Translations under genes and position numbers: made by a program
Shown: positions 11,035 through 19,415 of the stretch, piece by piece
How positions within the stretch are numbered: position 1 is the stretch's first letter
Layout: each line of letters begins with the position of its first letter
NCBI RefSeq assembly: GCF_029892105.1
Contig: NZ_JARZAJ010000023.1
Span: 1-64,000, forward strand
Length of the DNA: 64,000 nucleotides
Direction: 5' to 3'
Origin: Kitasatospora sp. GP82
Lineage (GTDB): Bacteria; Actinomycetota; Actinomycetes; Streptomycetales; Streptomycetaceae
Notes under the pieces: model-generated
Told to the model about the DNA's origin: nothing
The model's database searches: none
The model's input: only the letters and a program-made list of their open reading frames with translations

Positions 11035-11655
11035 TCAGGCCGTGCGGGCGGACTGGGCGAGGGCCCGGAAGATCAAGGCCGTCGAGGTGGCGCCCGGGTC
11101 CTGGTGGCCGATGCTGCGCGGGCCCAGGTAGGAGGCGCGACCCTTGCGGGCCTGGAGCGGGACGGTGTCGCGCGCGCCCTGGTCCGCGGCCTCGGCGGCC
11201 GCCTCGGCTGCGGCGGAGAGACCTTGGGACACAGCCTGCTCGAAGGCGGCGAGGGCCGGCGCCCAGGCGTCCACGATGGTCTTGTCGCCTGGCGCGGCCC
11301 CGCCCAACTGCTGGATCGCCAGAAGGCCCTCCGCCAGGGCGGTGGCCAGCGCGGCGGTCGTCGCCTTCTCCTCGGGCAGCGCCTTGCCCATGGCCCGGAA
11401 CGCGCTGCCGTACAGCGGACCCGAGGCGCCGCCGACCTTGGAGATGAGGGTGGCCCCGGTCTTGGCCAGGACCGCCCCCACTGCGGTGGGCTCCGGGCTG
11501 TCCAGAGCCGTCATCACGGCGTTGAAGCCCCGGCGCAGGTTGCTGCCGTGGTCGCTGTCGCCGATCGCCGAGTCCAGCTCGGTGAGCTGCGCCTCCTGCC
11601 GTTCGACGGCTGCGGCGATCTCCCGGACCCAGGCGAGGGCCAGCTCGGTGTCCAC
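11035..11655 (-). CDS. dhaL: Dihydroxyacetone kinase ADP-binding subunit DhaL
   Basis: The 206-residue nucleotide-binding subunit of a PTS-type dihydroxyacetone kinase. It holds an ADP cofactor that is re-phosphorylated by DhaM and passes the phosphate to dihydroxyacetone on DhaK. The Mg-binding aspartates lie in L-D-S-A-I-G-D-S-D-H-G (Asp28, 33 and 35; here S replaces the usual G in G-D-G-D-H-G). Later motifs are G-A-S-G-P-L-Y-G-S, P-G-D-K-T and K-G-R-A-S-Y-L-G. The GTG start at 11655 follows GAGGAG by eight bases. It lies downstream of dhaK on the same strand. Confidence 0.94.
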   Translation of the reverse strand: MDTELALAWVREIAAAVERQEAQLTELDSAIGDSDHGSNLRRGFNAVMTALDSPEPTAVGAVLAKTGATLISKVGGASGPLYGSAFRAMGKALPEEKATTAALATALAEGLLAIQQLGGAAPGDKTIVDAWAPALAAFEQAVSQGLSAAAEAAAEAADQGARDTVPLQARKGRASYLGPRSIGHQDPGATSTALIFRALAQSARTA

Positions 11656-11694
11656 TACGGGTGCTCCTCATGACGGTCTTGGCCGGCTCTGAAG

Positions 11695-11739
11695 GGCCGG
11701 TCTTGGATGGGGCCGGTCTTGGATGGGGCCGGTCTTGGA
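11695..11739. repeat. 16-bp tandem repeat between dhaK and dhaL
   Basis: Units of 16 bp begin at 11695, 11711 and 11727; the first two are identical and the third is complete for 13 bases. They fill much of the 110-base spacer upstream of dhaL. No function is evident. Confidence 0.85.
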
Positions 11740-11765
11740 ACGTGACGTGACGGGGCAGGGCCGGG

Positions 11766-12761
11766 TCAGGACCAGGTCAGGGCCGTTGTCGCCACCGGGG
11801 CGTCCCACAGTTCGAGCAGTTCGGCGTCGGCCTTGGTCAAGGTCAGCGAGAAACCGGCCATGTCCAGACTGGTGACGTAGTTGCCGACCAGGTTGCGGGC
11901 GATCCTGATGCCGCGCTCGGCGAGCCGGGCCTGCACCTCGCCGTAGACCACGTACAGCTCCAGCAGCGGGGTGCCGCCCAGACCGTTGACCAGGGCGATC
12001 ACCTCGTCGCCCGCCGCCAGGTCGTGGTCGGCGAGGATGGTGTCCACCACCTCGGCGGCCAGTTCGTTGGCCGGGCGGAGCCGCTCGCGGCGGCGGCCGG
12101 GCTCACCGTGGATGCCGACGCCGACCTCGATCTCGTCCTCCGGCAGATCGAAGCCGGGCTTGCCTGCCGCCGGTACGGTCGCCGCGGTGAGCGCGATGGC
12201 GAAGGAGCGGGAGGCGGCGTTGACCCGCTGGGCGACGGCGGCCACCTCGTCCAGTGCTGCGCCGCGCTCGGCCAGTGCACCGGCGATCTTCTCCACCATG
12301 ACGGTCGCCCCGGTTCCCCGGCGGCCCGCCGTCCAGGTCGAGTCCTCCACCGCGACATCGTCGTTGACCAGGACGGTACGGACCTCGATGCCCTCCTCGA
12401 CGGCCAACTCGGCGGCGAGCTGGAAGTTCATCACGTCGCCGGTGTAGTTCTTCACGATCAGGACGACGCCCGCACCGCTGTGCACCGCCTGGGCAGCGGT
12501 GAGCATCTGGTCGGGCACCGGGGAGGTGAACACCTCGCCCGGGCAGGCCGCGTCGAGCATGCCGGGACCCACGAAGCCGGCGTGCAGCGGCTCATGACCG
12601 GAGCCGCCGCCCGAGATCAGCGCGACCTTGGGACGCTCGGGGCGGACCGCTCTGGCGATCACCCTGTTGGGGATGTCCACCGCCAACTCCGGGTGGGCAG
12701 CCGCGAATCCGGTCAGCGCGTCCGTCAGGACGGTCTCCGGCGAGTTGATCAGCTTCTTCAA
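11766..12761 (-). CDS. dhaK: Dihydroxyacetone kinase substrate-binding subunit DhaK
   Basis: The 331-residue subunit that binds dihydroxyacetone covalently through a hemiaminal with a histidine. The motif G-G-G-S-G-H-E-P is at residues 51-58, and the substrate-binding His218 lies in V-G-I-H-G-E-P, the same number as in E. coli DhaK. Length is normal. The start is a TTG at 12761 behind AGGGAG (spacing 6). With dhaL downstream and a divergent dhaM it makes a complete PTS-dependent kinase, feeding dihydroxyacetone phosphate into glycolysis. Confidence 0.95.
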   Translation of the reverse strand: MKKLINSPETVLTDALTGFAAAHPELAVDIPNRVIARAVRPERPKVALISGGGSGHEPLHAGFVGPGMLDAACPGEVFTSPVPDQMLTAAQAVHSGAGVVLIVKNYTGDVMNFQLAAELAVEEGIEVRTVLVNDDVAVEDSTWTAGRRGTGATVMVEKIAGALAERGAALDEVAAVAQRVNAASRSFAIALTAATVPAAGKPGFDLPEDEIEVGVGIHGEPGRRRERLRPANELAAEVVDTILADHDLAAGDEVIALVNGLGGTPLLELYVVYGEVQARLAERGIRIARNLVGNYVTSLDMAGFSLTLTKADAELLELWDAPVATTALTWS

Positions 12762-12878
12762 GGCACGCTCCCTCGGCAGATCTTGATAGCGACGTTACGC
12801 CAGCAGGGACGGGTTCGGCATGGGATACGACACGCCGCGTCTCGAACTGGTCCTCGACCGGGGGGTGGTGGAGCGGGC

Positions 12879-12884
12879 TAGGGT
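12879..12884 (+). promoter_or_regulatory. -10 element suggesting a leaderless dhaM transcript
   Basis: TAGGGT fits the TAGRRT -10 pattern and ends 6 bases before the dhaM ATG at 12891, so transcription should start at or next to the start codon. The only SD-like sequence (GAGG) is too close to the ATG to work. Leaderless messages are common in streptomycetes. Confidence 0.5.
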
Positions 12885-12890
12885 CGAGGC

Positions 12891-13283
12891 ATGGGCAAGC
12901 ACGTGGGCATCGTTCTCGTCTCGCACAGCCCCGCCATGGCGGCCGGGCTGCGCGAGCTCCTCACCGAACTCGGTTCCGACACCGTCCCGGTGGCACTCGC
13001 CGCGGGGACCGAGGACGGCGGTCTCGGCACCAGCTACGACCTGATCGTCCGGGCCGTCGCGGAGGCGGACGGCGGTGCGGGCGTCGTCGTCCTGCCGGAC
13101 CTCGGTAGCTCGGTGATGACCGCCCGGACCGCCCTGGAAGATCATCCGAGGTCCGGGGCGGTGCTGGTGGACGCGCCGTTCGTGGAGGGCGCGGTGGCAG
13201 CCGTGGTCACCGCCTCGGCCGGGGCGGCACTGGCCGAGGTGGTCGGGGCGGCGGAAGAGGCACGAGGCTTCCGGAAGTTCTGA
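12891..13283 (+). CDS. dhaM: PTS-dependent dihydroxyacetone kinase phosphotransferase DhaM
   Basis: A 130-residue EIIA-Man-like domain that receives phosphate from HPr and re-phosphorylates the ADP on DhaL. The phospho-accepting His is His12 in V-L-V-S-H-S-P, and D-L-G-S-S is the second family signature. This is the short, single-domain form without fused HPr or EI. It is transcribed divergently from dhaK across 129 bases, so the three kinase subunits form one regulatory locus. A -10 element just before the ATG suggests a leaderless message. Confidence 0.93.
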   Translation: MGKHVGIVLVSHSPAMAAGLRELLTELGSDTVPVALAAGTEDGGLGTSYDLIVRAVAEADGGAGVVVLPDLGSSVMTARTALEDHPRSGAVLVDAPFVEGAVAAVVTASAGAALAEVVGAAEEARGFRKF

Positions 13284-13348
13284 TCAACCCGCACCCCTGA
13301 GGGTTCATCCCCGCCTCTCGCAAGGGTTTCCCTGCGTTGCTGAGGGGG

Positions 13349-15070
13349 CTACTTTGCGTCGGCGTAGCACTCCACGACGGCTGTGCTGAGCGGGAAGCGG
13401 ACGGGGGTGTCGCCGAAGACCAGGGCGCGGGCCTCCTCGGCCGCGTCCGTGACGGCTGCGGCGACCTGATCGGCCAGGTTCAGCGGGGTGTGCACCACCA
13501 CCTCGTCGTGCTGGAAGAAGACCAGATGCGGCCGGTCGGCGCCGGACTCCAGCGCCGTCAGCCGACGGCGCAGCGCGGCGAGCAGGGCGAGCGCCCATTC
13601 GGCCCCGCTGGCCTGGATGACGAAGTTCCGGGTGAACCGGCCGCGTGCTCTGGCCGAGCGGCCGCCCGCCTCCCCGGCCGTCTCGGGCGACTCCGTCAGA
13701 TCGAGCCAGTCGGCGGACGGCGGTGGGCAGGTGCGGCCGAGCCTGGAACGGACGATCCCGCCGTCCTCTCCGGTACGGGCTGCCGCCTCGACGTACCCCA
13801 TCGCGGCCGGATAGCGGTGGCGCAGGGTGGCCAGCAGCGGGCCGATGTCCCCGCTGGTCTGCCCGTACATCGCGCCGAGCAGGCCGAGCTTGGCCTTGTC
13901 GCGGTCGCCCTGGAAGGCGGTGGCGGCCAGTGCGCTGTAGAGGTCGCCCTCGGCGGCGCTGCGGGCCAGCCCAGGGTCCTGGGAGAGCGCGGCCAGCACG
14001 CGGGGCTCCAGCTGGGCGGCGTCCGCGACCACCAGGGCCCAGCCCGGATCGGCGACCACGGCGCGGCGCAGGATGCGCGGGATCTGCAGGGCACCCCCGC
14101 CCCGGCTGGCCCAGCGGCCGGAGACCACGCCGCCGACCACGTACTCGGGGCGGAACCGCCCGCCCCTGGCCCAGGTGTCCTGCCAGGCCCAGCCGTGCGC
14201 GGCATGCAGCCGGGACAGCTCCTTGTAGCGGACCATCAGGCGGGCGGCCGGGTGGTCGATGCTGTTCAACTCCCAGGAGCGGGTGGATCCGAGCTGGATG
14301 CCCTGGTCGGCGAAAGCGCGCAGCACCTGGGTGTGCGAGTCGGGGTTGAACGGGCGTCCGCCGAGCGCCTGCTGCAACTCGGCGGCCAGCTCGGCGAGGT
14401 GGCTCGGCCGGGTGCCGGGGACGGTCGGGCGCGGGCCGAGCAGCTCGGTGAGCAGCCGGTCGTGGATGTCGGCGCGCCAGGGCAGTCCGTCGGCGGCCAT
14501 CTCGGCGGCCAGCAGGGCACCGGCCGACTCGGCGGCCACGAGGAGGCGGAAGCGCGAGCGGGCCGCCGGGTCGGCGATGGCCTGGATACGGCGCTGCTGC
14601 TCGGCGTGGACGGCGACCACCGCGGTCAGCGGGTCGGTGCCGGGGGGCAGCTGGAGGCGGTCGGGGGCGAAGAGGCTCTCCTGGTCGCCCGGGCCTGCGC
14701 TGTCGGGCAGGTCGGCCGGGACGGGCAGCCGGTTGATCCTGGCCCAGGCGGCGCCGAGGGAGCGCGGCGCGCCCCAGGCGCCCTCGTGGCCGAGCAGCAG
14801 GGCCTCGACCAGTCGCAGGTCGTGGCAGCGGGCCAGGCGGAGTGGCAGTAGCGGCGTGTACGCGCTGTCGGCGGCGGCCCAGACCCAGCGCGGCTGCTCG
14901 GCCGCCTCGCGCTCGGCGACGGCGGTGGCGAGTGCGGGTGTACGGACGGGTGGGCCGAGCGGGCTGCCGTCCTCGGCGAGCGGCTGGAGGCTGCCGCCCG
15001 GGCCGTGCGGGTCGGGTACCAGGGCGATACGGGGGGTGGTGCGGGGGGTGGTGCGGGGGACCGGGGCCAC
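13349..15070 (-). CDS. PolA-like DNA polymerase (bifunctional 3'-5' exonuclease/DNA polymerase family)
   Basis: A 573-residue family A polymerase paralogue, much shorter than Pol I and lacking the 5' nuclease. Polymerase motif A is V-V-A-D-A-A-Q-L-E-P-R (canonical D-Y-S-Q-I-E), motif B R-D-K-A-K-L-G-L-L-G-A-M-Y-G and motif C F-F-Q-H-D-E-V-V. The metal-binding Asp residues are kept. The N-terminal third should be the exonuclease-like domain, but I cannot point to its DEDD residues. GTG 15070 is supported by GGAGGAG five bases upstream; the same frame stays open to 17170, running antisense to the peptidase gene, which is a GC artefact. Confidence 0.9.
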   Translation of the reverse strand: MAPVPRTTPRTTPRIALVPDPHGPGGSLQPLAEDGSPLGPPVRTPALATAVAEREAAEQPRWVWAAADSAYTPLLPLRLARCHDLRLVEALLLGHEGAWGAPRSLGAAWARINRLPVPADLPDSAGPGDQESLFAPDRLQLPPGTDPLTAVVAVHAEQQRRIQAIADPAARSRFRLLVAAESAGALLAAEMAADGLPWRADIHDRLLTELLGPRPTVPGTRPSHLAELAAELQQALGGRPFNPDSHTQVLRAFADQGIQLGSTRSWELNSIDHPAARLMVRYKELSRLHAAHGWAWQDTWARGGRFRPEYVVGGVVSGRWASRGGGALQIPRILRRAVVADPGWALVVADAAQLEPRVLAALSQDPGLARSAAEGDLYSALAATAFQGDRDKAKLGLLGAMYGQTSGDIGPLLATLRHRYPAAMGYVEAAARTGEDGGIVRSRLGRTCPPPSADWLDLTESPETAGEAGGRSARARGRFTRNFVIQASGAEWALALLAALRRRLTALESGADRPHLVFFQHDEVVVHTPLNLADQVAAAVTDAAEEARALVFGDTPVRFPLSTAVVECYADAK

Positions 15071-15276
15071 GGGGACTCCTCCTCTCGGACGGGCGTTCGC
15101 TCGACCGTAGCGCCTGGCACTGACAGTGAGCGGCAGGCGGGGTGGCGGGTCGAAACGGCCGGGGACGCGGTGGTGCCGTGCGAGCGGGGCCCAGGACCCG
15201 ATCGGGCCGTCGGCATCGGGTCGGCGGGGACGGCGCGCACCGGTCCTGGGCAGGCGTGAAGCCCCGCCGGGAGGGC

Positions 15277-15334
15277 GTGCGGATCGGTCGTGCGCGGGAG
15301 TGCGAATCGCTCGTACGCGAGTGTGCGGATCGGG
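15277..15334. repeat. Imperfect 23-bp tandem repeat before the M3 peptidase gene
   Basis: Units beginning GTGCGGATCG-like start at 15277, 15300 and 15323 (exact 23-bp period; the third is partial). They lie in the 312-base divergent spacer between the polymerase and peptidase genes (15071-15382). I see no other feature in that spacer. Confidence 0.7.
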
Positions 15335-15382
15335 CCGAGAGGCCCATAGGCAGCCGCCATGACACCGCGTAAGGTTCGGGCA

Positions 15383-17413
15383 ATGAGTGACAATCCCTTC
15401 TTCGAGGCCAGCACCCTGGTCTACGAACTTCCTCCCTTCGCCGAGATCCGGGAAGAGCACTACCTGCCGGCCTTCGAGCGAGGCATGGCCGACCAGCTGG
15501 CCGAGATCGCCGCGATCGTGGCCGACCCGGAGCCGCCGAGCTTCGACAACACGCTTGTGGCACTGGAGCGTTCGGGTGCCCTGCTGCGCCGGGTGCAGCT
15601 GGTCTTCAGCAACCGGGTCGCCTCCGACACCACCCCCGCCCTGGACGAGCTGGATGCCGAGATCAGCCCCCGTCTGGCGGCGCACGCCGATGCCATCCAC
15701 CTCGATCCGGCGCTCTTCGCCCGGGTGCACGCCCTCTACGAGGCTCGCGACACCCTGGAACTGGACGCCCAGGACCTGCGCCTGTTGGAGCGTCACCACA
15801 CCCGCTTCGTCCGCGCCGGGGCCAAGCTCTCGGCCGCCGACCAGCAGCGGCTGCGCGAGATCAATGCCCAACTGGCCTCGGACTCCACGACTTTCCGGCA
15901 GAACGTGTCCACCGAGACCCGGGCCCGAGCCCTGGTGCTGGACAGTGCCGAGCAGCTGGCCGGCCTGCCCGCCGGTGAGATCGCCTCGGCCGCCGAGAAC
16001 GCCAAGGCCCTCGGCCGGGACGGCTCGTACGTGCTGAGCCTGAAGAACTACTCCAACCAGCCCGAGCTCGCCCAGCTCACCGACCGCTCGGTGCGTGCCC
16101 GGCTGCTGGAGGCCGCGCTCGGCCGCGCCGTCGAGGCCAACGGACCGGTGGCGGTCCGGATGGCCATGCTGCGGGCCGAGCGGGCCGCGCTGTTCGGCCA
16201 CCCCAGCCACGCCTCGTACGTCGTGGCCGACGAGACCGCGGGCACCGTCGAGGCCGTGGACACCCTGCTGGCCCGTCTGGTGCCCGCCGCCGTCGCCAAC
16301 GCCGAGCGCGAGGCCGCCGAACTCGCCAAGGCCGCTGCGGCCGACGGCATCACGGAGCTGGCTGCGCACGACTGGGCGTACTACTCGGAGCAGGTCCGCA
16401 AGGCCGCCTACGAGGTGGACTCCGCCGCGCTGCGCCCGTACTTCGAGCTCGAACGCGTGCTGCACGACGGCGTGTTCTTCGCCGCGCAGCTGGCGTACGG
16501 GCTGACCTTCACCGAGCGCGCGGACCTGACGGGGTACCACCCGGATGTCCGGGTCTTCGAGGTGTTGGAGGCGGACGGCAGTTCGCTGGGCCTCTTCCTC
16601 GGCGACTTCCACGCCCGCGATTCCAAGGGTGGCGGCGCCTGGATGAACGAACTCGTTCAGCAGTCCGAACTGCTGGGCAAGCGGCCGGTGGTGGTCAACA
16701 ACCTCAACATCGCCCAGCCGGCTCCGGGCGAGCCGACCCTGCTGACCTGGGACGAGGTGCGGACGCTCTTCCACGAGTTCGGCCACGCGCTGCACGGGTT
16801 GTTCTCCGCCGTCCGCTACCCGCTCTTCTCCGGGACCGAAGTACCGCGTGACTTCGTCGAGTTCCCGTCCCAGGTGAACGAGATGTGGATGGTCCGGCCC
16901 GAGGTGCTGGCCAGCTTCGCCAAGCACCACCTGACCGGTGAGCCGCTGCCCGCGGAGCTGGTGGCCAAGATGGCCGCGGCCGAGAAGTTCGGCCAGGGCT
17001 TCCGTACGGTCGAGTACCTGGCGGCGACGCTGCTCGACTGGGCCTGGCACACCGTGCCGGTGGGCCAGGAGATCGCCGACGCCCAGGAGTTCGAGGCGCA
17101 GGCGCTGGCCAAGGCCGGTCTGGCGGTGCCGGCCATCCCGCCGCGCTACCGCACGACGTACTTCAGCCACATCTTCGCGAGCGAGTACAGCGCGGGCTAC
17201 TACGCCTACATCTGGTCGGAGGTGCTGGATGCGGACACCGTCGAGTGGTTCCGTACCAACGGCCGTCCGGTGCGCGAGAGCGGCGAGATCTTCCGCGCCG
17301 AACTGCTCTCGCGGGGCGGCAGCGTGGGCGCGCTCGACTGCTTCCGCGCCGTGGTCGGCCGGGATCCGGAGCTCGCCCCGCTGCTGGAGCGGCGCGGCCT
17401 TGCCGGGGCCTGA
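15383..17413 (+). CDS. M3 family zinc oligopeptidase
   Basis: A 676-residue cytoplasmic metallopeptidase of the oligopeptidase A / dipeptidyl carboxypeptidase family, which trims short peptides. The zinc motif H464-E-F-G-H468 and the third ligand Glu493 in D-F-V-E-F-P-S-Q are both in place, and P-P-R-Y appears near the C terminus. Length matches the family. I chose ATG 15383, where the homologous start M-S/T-x-N-P-F-F falls; an in-frame ATG at 15359 would add eight residues. A bidirectional terminator follows. Confidence 0.94.
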   Translation: MSDNPFFEASTLVYELPPFAEIREEHYLPAFERGMADQLAEIAAIVADPEPPSFDNTLVALERSGALLRRVQLVFSNRVASDTTPALDELDAEISPRLAAHADAIHLDPALFARVHALYEARDTLELDAQDLRLLERHHTRFVRAGAKLSAADQQRLREINAQLASDSTTFRQNVSTETRARALVLDSAEQLAGLPAGEIASAAENAKALGRDGSYVLSLKNYSNQPELAQLTDRSVRARLLEAALGRAVEANGPVAVRMAMLRAERAALFGHPSHASYVVADETAGTVEAVDTLLARLVPAAVANAEREAAELAKAAAADGITELAAHDWAYYSEQVRKAAYEVDSAALRPYFELERVLHDGVFFAAQLAYGLTFTERADLTGYHPDVRVFEVLEADGSSLGLFLGDFHARDSKGGGAWMNELVQQSELLGKRPVVVNNLNIAQPAPGEPTLLTWDEVRTLFHEFGHALHGLFSAVRYPLFSGTEVPRDFVEFPSQVNEMWMVRPEVLASFAKHHLTGEPLPAELVAKMAAAEKFGQGFRTVEYLAATLLDWAWHTVPVGQEIADAQEFEAQALAKAGLAVPAIPPRYRTTYFSHIFASEYSAGYYAYIWSEVLDADTVEWFRTNGRPVRESGEIFRAELLSRGGSVGALDCFRAVVGRDPELAPLLERRGLAGA

Positions 17414-17431
17414 CCACGCCCCGAAGTGGTG

Positions 17432-17468
17432 CCGGTCCGCCGCCGAGAACTCCTCGGCGGCGGACCGG
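17432..17468. terminator. Bidirectional terminator between convergent genes
   Basis: A perfect 16-bp stem (17432-17447 with 17453-17468) with a 5-base loop lies between the stops of the M3 peptidase (plus strand) and the G1 peptidase (minus strand), so it can serve both. Confidence 0.88.
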
Positions 17469-17476
17469 AGCAGTGA

Positions 17477-18190
17477 CTAGTTCGCCGGGACGATGGAGAA
17501 CGATCCGTTCTGCAGGCCGGTCTCGGTGTACTGGCCGCTGTCGATGGCCTGCGGCGAGTACGCGTCGAAGGTCTGCCCGTTCACCGTGACGCCGCTGAAG
17601 TCCAGGCTGTCGAAGGACGGGTAGCTCTGGGTCGGCGACTCGATGACCGCCTCGGCGCTCACGTCCTGGGCGTTCAGGCGCTGACGGGTGCTCTGGGTCC
17701 AGCCCTTGGTGGTGTCGGTGAGCTTCAGGGTGTAGGTGCCGCTGCCGTTGTAGACGACGCTCGCGGTGAAGCTGTCCCCGGCGTCCACCGGGTTGCTGAA
17801 GTACTGCGGCGGTGCCGGGTACATCTCGTACCAGCCGGAGTAGACGGGGGAGCCGCTGGAGCAGTCCACCTGGACGCCGGTCTGCTCCACCGTCTGGGAG
17901 CCGTAGCCGTCGATGCCGACCCAGGGGGCGAACAGGTCGTTGGAGGTGTTGCACTGCACCTGCGGCATCGTCCAGGAGCCGCTGATGGTGCGAAAGCCAC
18001 TGCCCTGGGCGACGTAGCCGCCCCAGACGCCGCCGTCGTAGTTGTACGAGCCGGGGGTGTGGTGGGAGTAGTAGTGCGTGGCCCTCGGGGTGCTCGCGTG
18101 GGTGGCGGCACTTGCGGGGGTGGCCAGCGTGGCGCCGGAGACCGCGAGCAGGACAGCCGCCACGGAACTGGCAGTACGCAGTACAGGCAT
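17477..18190 (-). CDS. Secreted G1 family glutamic endopeptidase (eqolisin)
   Basis: A 237-residue secreted acid peptidase. Residues 1-28 form a signal peptide ending A-S-A-A. The mature part shows the eqolisin pattern: G-S-W-T-M-P-Q-V (71-78), W-V-G-I-D-G-Y-G, the catalytic Gln in E-Q-T-G-V (Gln103), W-Y-E-M-Y-P, and the segment A-E-A-V-I-E (Glu180/Glu184) that holds the catalytic glutamate. The family is best known from filamentous fungi and has bacterial members. ATG 18190 follows AGGAG by six bases; a longer frame to 18271 would bury the signal peptide. Confidence 0.9.
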   Translation of the reverse strand: MPVLRTASSVAAVLLAVSGATLATPASAATHASTPRATHYYSHHTPGSYNYDGGVWGGYVAQGSGFRTISGSWTMPQVQCNTSNDLFAPWVGIDGYGSQTVEQTGVQVDCSSGSPVYSGWYEMYPAPPQYFSNPVDAGDSFTASVVYNGSGTYTLKLTDTTKGWTQSTRQRLNAQDVSAEAVIESPTQSYPSFDSLDFSGVTVNGQTFDAYSPQAIDSGQYTETGLQNGSFSIVPAN

Positions 18191-18439
18191 GAAGAACTCC
18201 TGTGGGGGGTTGGGGACTTCGGCGGACCGTCGGACCGGTGGGGTCGGCACTCGGCGGATCGCTGTGGCCAAGACTGAGGGGCCGTCGGCACCGGACGGAA
18301 GGCAATGAGCGGGTCAGGAACGCGTCATGGCGGGTACATGACTTGCCGGTAGTCCCTTGCTTTCGCCCGCCCGATGCCACAGAGTCGGACTCCGCCTGCG
18401 GACTTCTCGCCGGGGGAGGAGTCCGGGAAGGGGGTACCG

Positions 18440-19405
18440 ATGCCGGAGCTCGCTGGGGCCAGATTCGCCGGGTTGGGCATCGGCGCCGACGCAGAGGAGG
18501 TGTACCTGAGGCTGCTCGACGTCGGCAGTGCCTCGGTGCACCAGCTGGCCGTCTGGGCCGGTCTGAACGGTGAACGAGCCCTGTCCGCAATGGAGTCGCT
18601 GGCCGAGCACGGGCTGGTGGAGCGCCCGGCTCCCGGGCAGCTGCGGTGGACGGCTGCCGCGCCCGACGTGGCGCTCGAAGAACTCCTGCTCCAGCGGGAG
18701 GTGGAACTCCGGCGGGCGCGCGGCCGGATCAACGAGCTGATGCGCACCTACCGCCGACGGCAGTCCGAGATGGGCGAGCTGGTCGAGGTGATCAGCGGAC
18801 GCGAGTCGATCGCCGAGCTCTGGCGCAGCCTGCAGCTGGGCGTACGCGAGCAGTTGCGCGTGCTGGACCGGCCGCCGTACATCCGTCGCACCGATCCGGA
18901 GACCGAACTCTCGGTGCTCGGGCGGGGAGTGGCGATGCGCGCGGTCTACGAGAGCCGGGTGCTGCGCGAGCCCGAGCGGGTGGCGGAGATCCGCTCCTTC
19001 ATCCGGGGCGGTGAACAGGCCAGGGTGCTGCCGGAGCTGCCGCTCAAGCTGGCGGTGATCGACTCCCGTTGGGCGCTGCTGCCGGTGAGCGCGGGTACCG
19101 AGTTGCAGAACGTGCTGCTGGTCCGGCCGTCATCGCTGCTGGACGCGCTGATCGGGCTGTTCGAGCTGTACTGGTCGCATGGGATGCGCTTTCCGGCGGT
19201 GGCGGACACCGAGGCCGAGCCCCAGGACCGGCACCAGCGCCTGCTCGACCTGCTCGCCGCCGGTCTGACCGACGAGAGCATCGCCCGCCAACTCGGTGTC
19301 TCCACCCGGACGGTGCAGCGCTGGGTGCGCGAGCTGATGGACCGCTTCGGTGCCCGCACCCGCTTCCAGGCCGGGATCCAGGCCGCCCGCGCCGATCTGC
19401 TCTGA
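18440..19405 (+). CDS. Two-HTH transcriptional regulator (TrmB-like N terminus, LuxR-type C terminus)
   Basis: A 321-residue cytoplasmic regulator. The N terminus (about 8-70) looks like a TrmB/MarR-type winged helix (E-V-Y-L-R-L-L-D-V-G-S-A-S-V, then L-A-E-H-G-L-V-E-R). A helical/PLD-like middle follows. The last 65 residues are a LuxR-type helix-turn-helix (L-L-A-A-G-L-T-D-E-S-I-A-R-Q-L-G-V-S-T-R-T). This architecture is common and functionally poorly known in Streptomyces. It is divergent from the secreted G1 peptidase and might regulate it. ATG 18440 has GGAAGGGGG upstream; an in-frame ATG at 18374 is less likely. Confidence 0.85.
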   Translation: MPELAGARFAGLGIGADAEEVYLRLLDVGSASVHQLAVWAGLNGERALSAMESLAEHGLVERPAPGQLRWTAAAPDVALEELLLQREVELRRARGRINELMRTYRRRQSEMGELVEVISGRESIAELWRSLQLGVREQLRVLDRPPYIRRTDPETELSVLGRGVAMRAVYESRVLREPERVAEIRSFIRGGEQARVLPELPLKLAVIDSRWALLPVSAGTELQNVLLVRPSSLLDALIGLFELYWSHGMRFPAVADTEAEPQDRHQRLLDLLAAGLTDESIARQLGVSTRTVQRWVRELMDRFGARTRFQAGIQAARADLL

Positions 19406-19415
19406 CGCCGAGGCG

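Noticed and set aside
13349-17170. A 1273-codon minus-strand open frame continuous with the polymerase gene
   Set aside because: Only 13349-15070 encodes polymerase sequence behind a strong ribosome site. The rest is antisense to the M3 peptidase and stays open because of high GC.
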